Positions 17,179-25,092 of a stretch of 44,056 nt of DNA are shown piece by piece. The stretch's first letter is position 1; each line of letters starts with the position of its first letter. Origin of the DNA: JALONO01 sp038209965 (lineage in GTDB: Bacteria; Bacteroidota; Bacteroidia; Cytophagales; Thermoflexibacteraceae); the NCBI GenBank assembly GCA_038209965.1, contig JBBQXF010000027.1, positions 1 through 44,056 of the forward strand, in the 5' to 3' direction. A program made the translations under genes and the position numbers. The notes below the pieces were generated by a model that saw nothing but the letters and a program-made list of their open reading frames with translations, had not been told where the DNA came from and ran no database searches.

Positions 17179-18681
17179 ATGAAAACAAAACACACTTTAT
17201 ACTTGATTGCTCTAACTTCCCTCGGTCTGTTCGTGGGTTGTTCCAAACCTTTGGAAGAAAAAGTGTTCAGCTTTATTGCCCCCGAAAATTTTTACCGTAA
17301 CGCAACCGATGCCCAAGTGGCACTCAATGCCGTGTATGACGGGATTCAGGGCTTCCACTTGGCCGACCGGGCCTATATGATCGGCGACATGGGGTCGGAC
17401 GACACGTTTACGGGCGAGTTCAGGGGCAACCAAGACCGGATCCAGATGGATGAATTCACGGTTGATGCCAACAATGGGATCAACCGTGATCGGTTTGAGA
17501 ACACTTACATTGCCATCAACCGGGCCAATGCCGTCATTGCCCGCGTGCCCACAATCAACATGGATGCCGCCCTGCGCGACAATATCGTCAACCAAGCTAA
17601 GTTTCTCCGGGCCATGTGGTATTTCGATCTGGTGCAATTGTACGGGGCCGTGCCGTTGCGCTTGGACGAAACCGCTTCCTTGACCGATGTGGGCAGTGCA
17701 AGAGTACCCGTGGCCCGGATCTATGACGAAGCGATCCTTCCCGATCTGCGGGCCGCCGAGAACCTCCCCACAACCCAGTCCAACCGGGGCGCGGCTACCC
17801 GCGGTGCGGCCAAGGCCCTGCTGGCTAGGGTATTGATGACCCGGGCCGGCAATACCCCCGGTTCGCCGCTCTGGGCCCAGGCCCGTGACAAAGCCAAGGA
17901 AGTGATGGATTTGGGAGTCAACCGACTGCTGGCCAATTATAACGATGTGTTCTTGTTGCAAAATGAAAACAGTGCCGAACACCTTTTTTCGGCCCAGTTC
18001 AGCTCCCAACAAAATGAGGGCAGTTCCTTCCAAGTATTTTTCCAACCAAGGGGCATCAATGGAATCGCGGCCAATGGTAACGGGGTCAATGAGCCCACTT
18101 TTGACATCGTGCAGGCTTTTGAGCTCACTGATTTGCGCAGTAACACGGCTTTTATTCGCGAATTTAGGTTGGCTGCGGGTGGTTCGCGCTGGTATGCCCC
18201 CTCGGGCAACTGTGTAGGCTCACCCACGCCCTGCACTCCGCGCCCGTACATTGGTAAATATTTTGAAACATCGCTGCCCATCGGCAACCTCAACTATCCG
18301 GTCATTCGCTATGCCGATGTGCTGCTGATATACGCCGAAGCCGCCAACGAAGCCAGCGGGCCCACCGATTTGGCCTATGATGCCCTCAACCAAGTGCGTC
18401 GCCGGGCTGGGCTGGCCAACCTGCCCACCGGGTTGGGCCAAGCGCAGTTCCGGGATCGGGTGCGGGCCGAGCGCCGGGTAGAGCTGTGTTTCGAGGCCAT
18501 TCGCCGTTATGACTTGGTGCGTTGGGGCATTTTGTTGGAAACAATGCGGGAGCATTTCCGCCGCTTTTATCCCCCACTGGTGGCCAATGTGCAAGCCCAT
18601 GAGGTGTTGATGCCCATTCCACAACGCGAAATCGATCTGAACCCGGCCATTGAACAAGCCGACCAGAACCCTGGCTATTAA
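17179..18681 (+). CDS. SusD/RagB-family nutrient-binding lipoprotein
   Basis: A 500-residue protein. The ATG at 17179 is preferred over the upstream in-frame ATG at 17110 because it places a normal lipoprotein signal at the N-terminus (MKTKHTLYLIALTSLGLFVG, Cys21). SusD features are plain: PENFYRNATDAQVALNAVYDG, helical TPR-like stretches (AKFLRAMWYFDLVQLYGAVP, AAKALLARVLMTRAG) and the C-terminal YPVIRYADVLLIYAEAANE and RAERRVELCFEAIRRYDLVRWG. It acts as the surface lid of the SusC transporter. It starts 86 bases after SusC on the same strand and is followed by a strong terminator, so the two form a complete operon. Confidence 0.96.
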   Translation: MKTKHTLYLIALTSLGLFVGCSKPLEEKVFSFIAPENFYRNATDAQVALNAVYDGIQGFHLADRAYMIGDMGSDDTFTGEFRGNQDRIQMDEFTVDANNGINRDRFENTYIAINRANAVIARVPTINMDAALRDNIVNQAKFLRAMWYFDLVQLYGAVPLRLDETASLTDVGSARVPVARIYDEAILPDLRAAENLPTTQSNRGAATRGAAKALLARVLMTRAGNTPGSPLWAQARDKAKEVMDLGVNRLLANYNDVFLLQNENSAEHLFSAQFSSQQNEGSSFQVFFQPRGINGIAANGNGVNEPTFDIVQAFELTDLRSNTAFIREFRLAAGGSRWYAPSGNCVGSPTPCTPRPYIGKYFETSLPIGNLNYPVIRYADVLLIYAEAANEASGPTDLAYDALNQVRRRAGLANLPTGLGQAQFRDRVRAERRVELCFEAIRRYDLVRWGILLETMREHFRRFYPPLVANVQAHEVLMPIPQREIDLNPAIEQADQNPGY

Positions 18682-18710
18682 TCAAATTTGTAAAAAAGAA
18701 CGAGTATTGG

Positions 18711-18743
18711 AAAAAGGGCCACCATTTTGGTGGCCCTTTTTTT
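18711..18743 (+). terminator. Strong terminator of the SusC/SusD operon
   Basis: The 9-bp stem GGGCCACCA / TGGTGGCCC with a 3-base loop is followed by seven T residues and preceded by five A residues. It lies 30 bases after the SusD stop and would also work on the opposite strand, where the mini-lipoprotein genes point towards it. Confidence 0.92.
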
Positions 18744-19037
18744 GGGGTGGGTCTATTCTTTGGGCGGTGCTGGCCCCAACATCGGCTTGCCAAATGATGC
18801 CAAAATAAAACCGGCTTAGGAGATTAATAAGATCTACTGTCTTGGTTTACAATGACTTGCTTTATTGGTTAGTGAAAACCCGATTTTATTTGGGTTTGGA
18901 CAGTGAAGGTGTTAGCCGAGCTCAACGGCCCAATTTTATGCGAGTTGATCTTTCAACTTGTTTCAGGCGGCTAATATTGGGCGTTGTAAAACCCTTTCTT
19001 CGAATCCCCAAGAATGGAGTCTCCAGCCGCTGGCCAA

Positions 19038-19208
19038 TTAGCAGTCTTTGATGGGACAGGGCATCGGTTTGCCCCGTTTAACCTTTTTGCCGTTGCGGTT
19101 TTTTGGCCCGCCCGCACAAGAAATTTCCGAAGTGGCCACCGCCACCAACATGAACATTGCCAGCCAATAATGCCAGCCAAAGTTGAATTTGAAAGCAGTT
19201 TTGCGCAT
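19038..19208 (-). CDS. Mini-lipoprotein 3 (56 residues, Lys-rich, ending CPIKDC)
   Basis: ATG at 19208, two bases past the stop of mini-lipoprotein 2, so the genes are almost certainly co-transcribed. A hydrophobic segment (WLAMFMLVAVATSEIS) leads to Cys31, then a very basic tail of 25 residues (GGPKNRNGKKVKRGKP) and the end MPCPIKDC with two further cysteines. The signal is longer at the N-terminus than usual, with FKFNFGWHY before the hydrophobic core. Lipidation is inferred. No named family is recognised, but short basic lipoproteins of this build, with a Cys pair at the end, are common in Cytophagales. Confidence 0.6.
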   Translation of the reverse strand: MRKTAFKFNFGWHYWLAMFMLVAVATSEISCAGGPKNRNGKKVKRGKPMPCPIKDC

Positions 19209-19210
19209 GG

Positions 19211-19351
19211 TTATAGTCCACTGTTTTGTCTGACGGGTAATTTTTTCTTTTTGTACTTGCCAGGTGACCAAGCGGTGCGCGGGGCATGATAACAGCCCGC
19301 CGAGGTAGCGAGTACCAATAACACCAATAATTTTAAAGCTAGCTTTCGCAT
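19211..19351 (-). CDS. Mini-lipoprotein 2 (46 residues)
   Basis: ATG at 19351, TAA at 19211-19213. It begins MRKLALKLLVLLVLATSAG with Cys20 as the predicted lipidated residue, followed by YHAPRTAWSP and a Lys-rich tail (GKYKKKKLP). The motif CYHAPRTAWSP aligns with CFHSPSTAWTP of mini-lipoprotein 1 just upstream, so the two are tandem paralogues. Such a specific conservation in two very short frames, each directly after a signal sequence, is the main reason to believe they are real genes. Function unknown. Confidence 0.7.
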   Translation of the reverse strand: MRKLALKLLVLLVLATSAGCYHAPRTAWSPGKYKKKKLPVRQNSGL

Positions 19352-19383
19352 CTTTTGGCTAAGTTTGTCCGATGAGGGGTGAA

Positions 19384-19542
19384 TTACCACATTTTGACGA
19401 CTCGGGTTTTCTTATCGGCTTTGGTCGATTTGCCCTGCCGGATCGATTTGGAACGGCGAGGGGTCCAAGCGGTGCTAGGGGAGTGAAAACATGAAGGCAA
19501 AGTGATCATTGCCAATAAAAAAAACACAATGTATTTCTTCAT
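19384..19542 (-). CDS. Mini-lipoprotein 1 (52 residues)
   Basis: ATG at 19542, TAA at 19384-19386. The signal MKKYIVFFLLAMITLPS leads to Cys18, followed by FHSPSTAWTPRRSKSIRQG and a basic end. It is the first of three genes running leftwards (32 and 2 bases between them). Its start lies only 17 bases from the start of the divergent adenine deaminase gene, so its promoter must lie within that gene's 5' end; TAATTTG near 19590 on the minus strand is a weak candidate. Paralogue of mini-lipoprotein 2. Function unknown. Confidence 0.7.
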   Translation of the reverse strand: MKKYIVFFLLAMITLPSCFHSPSTAWTPRRSKSIRQGKSTKADKKTRVVKMW

Positions 19543-19559
19543 TTTTTTATGCTTTAAAT

Positions 19560-21191
19560 ATGCCCCAGTATTTTGAAATAAAAGCAAATTACGTAGATAT
19601 TCCCAATCAAAAAATTTACCCTGCACTGTTGACAGTGGCGAATGGGAAAATTGTCCAGATTGTCCCGCTGGCCGAAGCTTGCCTTTTGTACCTATTGCCC
19701 GGCTTCGTGGATGCTCACGTTCACATTGAGAGCTCGATGCTCATCCCTTCGGAATTCGCCCGCTTGGCCGTGGTGCACGGTACGGTGGCCACAGTATCGG
19801 ATCCGCACGAAATCGCCAATGTGCTGGGCCTGACTGGCGTGCGCTTTATGCTCCAAAATGCCCAACTAACACCCTTCAAATTTGCCTTTGGTGCTCCTTC
19901 ATGTGTGCCCGCCACTCCCTTTGAGACTGCCGGGGCGAGCCTCAATGTCACCGAAATAGCCCAGTTGTTCACGCAAGATGGTCTCAAATACCTTGCCGAG
20001 ATGATGAATTGGCCGGGAGTATTGCACCATGACCAGATTGTATATGAAAAAATCGCGGTGGCGCAAAAGTACGGAAAACCCGTAGATGGCCACGCGCCCG
20101 GTCTTCGGGGCGATCAGGCCCGGGCCTACGCGGCGGCGGGCATTAGTACTGACCATGAGTGTTTCACCCGGGAAGAAGCCTTGGACAAACTGGCGTGCGG
20201 GATGAAGATTTTGATTCGCGAAGGCAGCGCAGCCAAAAATTTTGCCGCTCTCGTGGATTTATTGACCGATCATTGGGAAAATATCATGTTCTGCTCGGAT
20301 GACAAACATCCTGATAGTCTGGTGGAAGGCCACCTCAACCAACTGGCCAGTCGGGCCGTCAAGCACGGCATCGATGTGTTCAAGGTGTTGCAGGCGGTGT
20401 GCATCAACCCAGTGTTGCATTACGACCTGCCAGTGGGGCTACTGCGCCCCGGCGATCCAGCGGATTTCATTTTGGTGGAAGATTTGTGGGACTTCAAAGT
20501 GCACCAAACGTGGCTCGAGGGGCAGTTGGTGGCCGAGGCCGGCCAATCGCTGCTCCCCTCGGTGGCCGTTGAGCCGATCAATTATTTTCGGGCCACTCCC
20601 CAAGCAATCACCGATTTTCGCGTTCAAGCCACCAGCCAACAGATGAGGGTAATCGAGGTCTTGGATGGCGAATTGATCACTCGGACCTTGATCCTGCCAG
20701 CCAAAATTGTTGATGGTTGGGCGCTATCAGATCCGCAGAATGACATTTTAAAAATCACCGTGGTGAACCGATATGCCGCCGCTCCGCCCGCCGTAGCTTT
20801 TATCCGAAATTTTGGTTTAAAATCTGGGGCCATCGCGTCTTCGGTGGCGCACGATTCCCATAATATCATCGCCGTCGGTTGCGACGACGCGGCATTGTGC
20901 CGGGCCGTGAACTTGGTGATCGCGGCCCAAGGCGGTATTTCGGCTTGTGATGGGGCCAGCGAGCAGGTGCTGCCGCTCCCGGTGGCGGGCCTCATGTCGG
21001 CCATGGATGGCTATGAAGTGGCGCGGGCCTACTCTGCCCTCGACCAATTCGCCAAGTCGCTCGGCAGCCCGCTCAAGTCGCCGTACATGTCGCTCAGTTT
21101 CATGGCGTTGCTGGTGATTCCAGCCCTCAAGCTGAGCGACAAAGGACTATTTGATGGGGAAAAATTCACCTTTGTCGATCTCTTTGTTTAA
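19560..21191 (+). CDS. ade: Adenine deaminase
   Basis: A 543-residue protein starting at the ATG at 19560; an earlier in-frame ATG at 19509 would overlap the divergent lipoprotein gene and adds an unconserved leader. It carries the amidohydrolase metal site PGFVDAHVHIESSM (His53, His55), then VVHGTVATVSDPHEIANVLG, GKPVDGHAPGL, GISTDHECF and MFCSDDKHPD, all in the order seen in Ade. The C-terminal adenine-deaminase domain follows (SSVAHDSHNIIAVG). It converts adenine to hypoxanthine in purine salvage, in the cytoplasm. The start codon is not preceded by an obvious promoter box. The PAP2 gene follows after 5 bases, so the two are co-transcribed although no functional tie is known. Confidence 0.93.
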   Translation: MPQYFEIKANYVDIPNQKIYPALLTVANGKIVQIVPLAEACLLYLLPGFVDAHVHIESSMLIPSEFARLAVVHGTVATVSDPHEIANVLGLTGVRFMLQNAQLTPFKFAFGAPSCVPATPFETAGASLNVTEIAQLFTQDGLKYLAEMMNWPGVLHHDQIVYEKIAVAQKYGKPVDGHAPGLRGDQARAYAAAGISTDHECFTREEALDKLACGMKILIREGSAAKNFAALVDLLTDHWENIMFCSDDKHPDSLVEGHLNQLASRAVKHGIDVFKVLQAVCINPVLHYDLPVGLLRPGDPADFILVEDLWDFKVHQTWLEGQLVAEAGQSLLPSVAVEPINYFRATPQAITDFRVQATSQQMRVIEVLDGELITRTLILPAKIVDGWALSDPQNDILKITVVNRYAAAPPAVAFIRNFGLKSGAIASSVAHDSHNIIAVGCDDAALCRAVNLVIAAQGGISACDGASEQVLPLPVAGLMSAMDGYEVARAYSALDQFAKSLGSPLKSPYMSLSFMALLVIPALKLSDKGLFDGEKFTFVDLFV

Positions 21192-21196
21192 CTGCC

Positions 21197-21826
21197 ATGC
21201 CCCACACCAACCGTGTTTTCTTTGGCCTGTTGCTAGCCTGCCTCGGTGCCGGGGCGGTCTTTCTGCTCCAGCACAACCACGGCGATGAGGTATTGGCCGT
21301 CAACCGCTGGCACTCACCTGCCCGCGATGTCTTTTTCAAGTATGCCACGTACTTGGGCGATGGCCTGGTTTGTTTGGCGATTGGCTTGGGCGCGTTGTTG
21401 GTCAAGTTTCGTTACGCTGTGCAGATCTTGGCTTCGTATGGCCTCTCCTCCCTGCTGGCCCAGTTGCTCAAGCGGGTGGTTTTTGCTGATACTCCCCGCC
21501 CTGCCGCATTTTTCAAGGATTATCCGCTCCAATTCGTGGACGGCGTGGACATTCTTTACGCCAATAGTTTCCCCTCGGGCCACTCCACCTCAGCTTTTGC
21601 CCTTTGCTTGTCATTGGCCTGCATTGGGCGCAAACCCGGTTTTGATCTGGTTTTCTTTGGGCTGGCCGCGTTGGCCGCTTTTTCACGGGTATATCTGGCC
21701 CAGCACTTTTTGGTCGATACCCTCGCTGGGGCCTGTTTGGGCACGGGGGTGGCGTGGTTGGTGGCGGGGTACTTGGCCCGGCAATCGGGGCAGGCTTGGC
21801 CAGAGCGCCGGTTGCGGGGGTGGTAG
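21197..21826 (+). CDS. PAP2-family membrane phosphatase
   Basis: A 209-residue protein with about five hydrophobic segments. The three PAP2 (lipid phosphatase) motifs are present: KRVVFADTPRP (about 92-102, KxxxxxxRP), SFPSGHSTSAFAL (about 124-136, PSGH) and SRVYLAQHFLVDTLAG (about 160-175, SRxxxxxHxxxD). The conserved His residues are intact, so it should be active on a lipid phosphate such as phosphatidate or undecaprenyl pyrophosphate, at the outer face of the inner membrane. It starts 5 bases after ade and ends about 180 bases before the convergent AriB-like gene. Confidence 0.9.
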   Translation: MPHTNRVFFGLLLACLGAGAVFLLQHNHGDEVLAVNRWHSPARDVFFKYATYLGDGLVCLAIGLGALLVKFRYAVQILASYGLSSLLAQLLKRVVFADTPRPAAFFKDYPLQFVDGVDILYANSFPSGHSTSAFALCLSLACIGRKPGFDLVFFGLAALAAFSRVYLAQHFLVDTLAGACLGTGVAWLVAGYLARQSGQAWPERRLRGW

Positions 21827-22007
21827 GGAAAGTGGGGTTTTGTAACTCAACAAAAAAGAGCAGATTATTGACCGAAATAAACTATTCTCAAACTTAGGGA
21901 AACAACTCCTGCGAATTATCAAAAACGCTCTGGGCTAAATTCGACTTTCATGCAACTTGCTTTTATCCAAAAAACGAATAAAGCTCTTTATGACTGGAAC
22001 TCAACAA

Positions 22008-22856
22008 CTAGGCACTGGTAAAATCGAAAGTTATCCGCTGATCGACTGCCCAATTTTTCACTTGGTCGTGCAATTTGGTCTTGGAAAATTCGTCAAGCTG
22101 ATAGGCTGTCCTGAAATGAGCGCAAACCCGATCTTCTGAAATCCCTGATTCGATTTTAGTGTTTAGAAACTTAGCCAATACATTCATAAAATCATGTCCA
22201 TTGCACAATTGGAAATCATGGTGGGCCTCATCGTTCAATCTTACAACATCGGCCAAAAGCTGATCTGCACCTATATCGGTACGTTTGGATTTGGCTAACA
22301 CTTTTCCCAAATATGCTTGGTGGTTGATCTGGTTAGACTCAGGCTCAAAAAGATCTCCAAGTTTAATCCCTTCAAAATTTAATCCCAATCCATTTCGCTC
22401 ATTGTACCAACGCAAATAACTAATTGCTCGGAGTGCATTAAGTAGTTTTTCCCTAATCAAATTATGCTCAGTTTTAGGTAAATCACAGAACTCATGGATG
22501 ATGGCACTAAATGTCTGGTCAGAAGCAACCATCAACATTTCACTGTCGTGTAAGTCGGTAAAAAATAGGTTTGGTAAACGGGGTTGCTGATTATCCAAAT
22601 GGGCAAAATCAGCGTCGCGGATTCCAATCAATTGTTTAGACAACTCATCGAGTTCACGTAAGCCCTTTTCAAGTTGAATCCACCCTCCCGGGATGGTTTC
22701 TAGCTTAACCTGCCTGTGTGGGTACAATTTACGAAACAGGCGCACATCACTATTGCCCTCCAATAGAATAAAAACTTTATCCATGTTATTGGGATGCGGA
22801 ATATCCAATTTTAATTCATTCATTTTACCGGTGAGTGTAACATCTTTGCTTCTCAT
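22008..22856 (-). CDS. DUF4435 / TOPRIM effector of a PARIS-like defence system (AriB-like)
   Basis: A 282-residue protein. DUF4435 features are visible: ILLEGNSDVRLFRKL (30-44, with Glu33 as the TOPRIM Glu), then IPGGWIQLEKGL and IGIRDADF (77-84, the DxD of TOPRIM). These acidic residues are those expected for a metal-dependent nuclease. The gene overlaps the upstream ATPase gene by 4 bases (ATGA), so the two are translationally coupled. This ATPase-then-DUF4435 order is that of PARIS (phage anti-restriction induced system). There AriA senses phage anti-restriction proteins and releases AriB, which cuts host tRNA and stops growth. Assignment to PARIS rests on family and order; the trigger and target in this host are unknown. 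Confidence 0.8.
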   Translation of the reverse strand: MRSKDVTLTGKMNELKLDIPHPNNMDKVFILLEGNSDVRLFRKLYPHRQVKLETIPGGWIQLEKGLRELDELSKQLIGIRDADFAHLDNQQPRLPNLFFTDLHDSEMLMVASDQTFSAIIHEFCDLPKTEHNLIREKLLNALRAISYLRWYNERNGLGLNFEGIKLGDLFEPESNQINHQAYLGKVLAKSKRTDIGADQLLADVVRLNDEAHHDFQLCNGHDFMNVLAKFLNTKIESGISEDRVCAHFRTAYQLDEFSKTKLHDQVKNWAVDQRITFDFTSA

Positions 22857-24211
22857 TGCATTTCTTGGGTTTCAAGGTTAAAGACCAAATCCCAGCGATC
22901 ATTGATGATCTGGGGTGAATGGGTTGCCACTACTACCTGCATTTTTCGCAACTGAATGATGGCTTTCAAGTCATTCAGAAACTCTTTTTGCCAAGTGATG
23001 TGCAGGGAAATTTCGGGTTCATCGATCAGTACCAAGGTATTAGGTTTAGCTCTAAATAACAATTCATACAGCAACACTACCTCATGCTGTTCGCCCGATG
23101 ACAAATCGTCTAGGTTCAATTCTGTGTCCTTTTTGGTAACGAACTGTTCGCCCGATGACAAATCGGCTAGGTTCAATTTTTTGTCCTTTTTGGTAACGAA
23201 ATAAAAGCCTTTTTCTTTACTAATTTTAATGGTCTTAAAAGTAAATCGTCGCTCGTTGATGATACTGGTAAATAGTGCCAAACGTTGGATCAGGTCAGCA
23301 AAAACTTGCAGTTTTTGCTCGGTATCATTGAGATATACCAACAGCAACTTAGCATTCACGGGATCATACGTGGGGATTTCTTGTTCGCTTTCGCTCAAGC
23401 CGAAGGTTTTCAATTGTGCCTGCTTTTGGTGCACAGCTTCAAATCGGCGAGCAAACTCAGTTTCGGCGATGTCTTTGATTTTTTCGTCCAAAAATCGCTT
23501 GAGAAAACTACTGTCCAACTCTTGCGAAATTTGGAAAAATTGTTGGATTGTATGATTGATAACTCCGCTCAGTTCTACCGCATATTCTTGAATGGAATAG
23601 CTAGGGTAGTTTTGACTATTGTTGTGGCCCGACCTTCGCTTTGACAGTAACCCTTTAAAAAGTCTATGCTCTTTGATCAGATACACATTTAAGCTGGTCA
23701 ATACGTTATTGATATAAGGATCGGTATCTTTCAGCTTTAATATTTTCATTACACCTTCGGGAAGGTTGCTAGTGTGATCCAATCTCTGAGCTTCGGGGGT
23801 CAACATTTTCCCATTTTTATAATCAATGTCATCATTGGTAATAGGAAAGCTACCCAGACCAAAGTTATCTGCCCCTTCATCAATACCCAAAGGCCCCGAT
23901 AAAGTAACATCGTCCATAATACCGTTGCCTCGAAAAGAAATACCAACATGACTTACACTGTCTGCTTGCCTTATCCATTTGCCAATACTTAAACTTGAAC
24001 CATTATCGAGATAAACTGTAATGTTTTCAAATACCAATTTTTGAAAAAAGTAGAATTCTTTATTGAACAGACTATAAATAATGTTTAAAATCATGGTTTT
24101 GCCAAATCCATTGGGGGCAGTAAGAATCAACAAGTCCTCGGAGTTGGCCAAAGGAATGTCATAATTAAGGTGATCAAATAGGTTGCTAATGGTTATCCTT
24201 GTAATTTTCAT
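22853..24211 (-). CDS. AAA15/ABC-type ATPase of a PARIS-like defence system (AriA-like)
   Basis: A 452-residue protein. It has a Walker A at residues 32-39 (APNGFGKT), a signature motif LSSGEQ, a Walker B (TLVLIDEPEISLH, about 393-405) and an H-loop (VVATHSPQII, about 432-441), i.e. a complete SMC/OLD-like ATPase with a coiled-coil-rich middle part. Remarkably the signature region occurs twice in tandem: residues 338-356 and 357-375 both end DLSSGEQ, encoded by a 57-bp direct repeat. The gene is first of two, overlaps the DUF4435 gene by 4 bases and has its own good promoter. In PARIS this subunit forms the ring that holds the nuclease AriB inactive until a phage protein is sensed. Confidence 0.82.
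   Translation of the reverse strand: MKITRITISNLFDHLNYDIPLANSEDLLILTAPNGFGKTMILNIIYSLFNKEFYFFQKLVFENITVYLDNGSSLSIGKWIRQADSVSHVGISFRGNGIMDDVTLSGPLGIDEGADNFGLGSFPITNDDIDYKNGKMLTPEAQRLDHTSNLPEGVMKILKLKDTDPYINNVLTSLNVYLIKEHRLFKGLLSKRRSGHNNSQNYPSYSIQEYAVELSGVINHTIQQFFQISQELDSSFLKRFLDEKIKDIAETEFARRFEAVHQKQAQLKTFGLSESEQEIPTYDPVNAKLLLVYLNDTEQKLQVFADLIQRLALFTSIINERRFTFKTIKISKEKGFYFVTKKDKKLNLADLSSGEQFVTKKDTELNLDDLSSGEQHEVVLLYELLFRAKPNTLVLIDEPEISLHITWQKEFLNDLKAIIQLRKMQVVVATHSPQIINDRWDLVFNLETQEMQ
23087..23200. repeat. 57-bp tandem duplication inside the AriA-like gene
   Basis: Copies at 23087-23143 and 23144-23200 are directly adjacent and differ at only three positions. The unit is a multiple of three and keeps the frame. 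All three differences change the amino acid (Lys-Lys versus Thr-Glu, Ala versus Asp). Each copy encodes 19 residues that include the ABC signature SSGEQ. Confidence 0.95.
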
Positions 24212-24242
24212 CTCTCAATTGGTAAAGTGGGCTTACTACGAA

Positions 24243-24272
24243 CAAAAATAGCATTTCCGGCCCATAAACCAA
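24243..24272 (-). promoter_or_regulatory. Promoter of the PARIS-like operon
   Basis: On the minus strand TTG (24270-24272) is followed after exactly 19 bases by TATTTTTG (24243-24250). This matches the Bacteroidota TTG-N19-TAnnTTTG consensus, about 30 bases before the ATG at 24211. It suggests steady expression from a house-keeping promoter. Confidence 0.65.
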
Positions 24273-24331
24273 CGCAATGGGTTTACTTTTCAAGGACTTT
24301 GCTTACTTTGCCGTTCTTAACCATCACCCCC

Positions 24332-24817
24332 ATGAACAAAACGGATCTGATCAAACCAATTGCCAAGCGCCTGATCAATAATGTATATAAAACGTTTGAT
24401 AAATTGCTCTTGGCCATTCCCGAAGGCCAACTGGATTTCCGGGCCACGGAAGAAAACATGAGCTTTAAACAAATTGCCAATCATCTGTACCAGAGCGCCT
24501 TGGTTTTTACCAACGCCATGAAAACGGGCGAGGTCAATTTTGCTGATGTAACGCTGATCGCTTATCGGCCCAATGAAGTGGAATCGGCCGCTGAACTGGT
24601 GGCGTACGGGCAAAAAGTAAAGGATTTTATCCAACAAACGGTTGATTCGCTCACCGAAGAGGAAGCCACCCGCCTGATCAAGTCCAAGTTTGGGGAAATG
24701 AACGCCCTGCGAATAATCAATGTCATGCTGGAAGAGGCCATCCACCACCGGGGCCAGTTCACCATCTACCTGCGCTTGCTGGGTGTAAAGCCACCAAGCA
24801 TTTATGATTACAACTAG
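24332..24817 (+). CDS. DinB-family protein
   Basis: A 161-residue protein starting at the ATG at 24332 (MNKTDLIKPIAKRL). It has the four-helix DinB/YfiT build with the expected metal-binding histidines: His51 in ANHLYQS and the HHRGQ motif at 138-142. DinB proteins are metal-binding four-helix bundles; many act as thiol S-transferases or hydrolases and some are DNA-damage induced, but the substrate cannot be read here. It stands alone, divergent from the AriA-like gene. Confidence 0.85.
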   Translation: MNKTDLIKPIAKRLINNVYKTFDKLLLAIPEGQLDFRATEENMSFKQIANHLYQSALVFTNAMKTGEVNFADVTLIAYRPNEVESAAELVAYGQKVKDFIQQTVDSLTEEEATRLIKSKFGEMNALRIINVMLEEAIHHRGQFTIYLRLLGVKPPSIYDYN

Positions 24818-24822
24818 GAAAT

Positions 24823-24863
24823 GGCCGCCCCAGCCCGGCAATGAACACGCCGGTGGGGCAGCC
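24823..24863 (+). terminator. GC-rich stem-loop just after the dinB-like gene (possible terminator)
   Basis: Stems GCCCCA/TGGGGC and CCGGC/GCCGG are nested around a 9-base loop, 6 bases after the stop codon. There is no T tract, so an intrinsic terminator of the classical kind is not shown; it may only protect the 3' end. Confidence 0.35.
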
Positions 24864-25092
24864 GCACTTTCAAGCGAGAGATTCTTGTGGTGGGTTGCCC
24901 GTCCAAAACGGCTAGCGTTTTTGCTGCACAACTGTTGGCCAAACCATTTTTATTTAGGCCAACAATTTTTACAACCGCCCAAAGCCTGCATATTTTTGGG
25001 CAGTGGCCAGCCAAGCGCAGGTGCGTGGGCCAAGCGGAGGCACAACGACCAACAAGCCGAATTGGATCGTTGTCCGAAGCGTATCGGCTTGT

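Noticed and set aside
18999..19009. TTCGAATCCCC, like a tRNA T-loop
   Set aside because: No acceptor, D or anticodon stem can be fitted on either side.
19509..19559. Earlier in-frame start for adenine deaminase
   Set aside because: It adds 17 residues with no conservation to the enzyme and would overlap the start of the divergent mini-lipoprotein gene.
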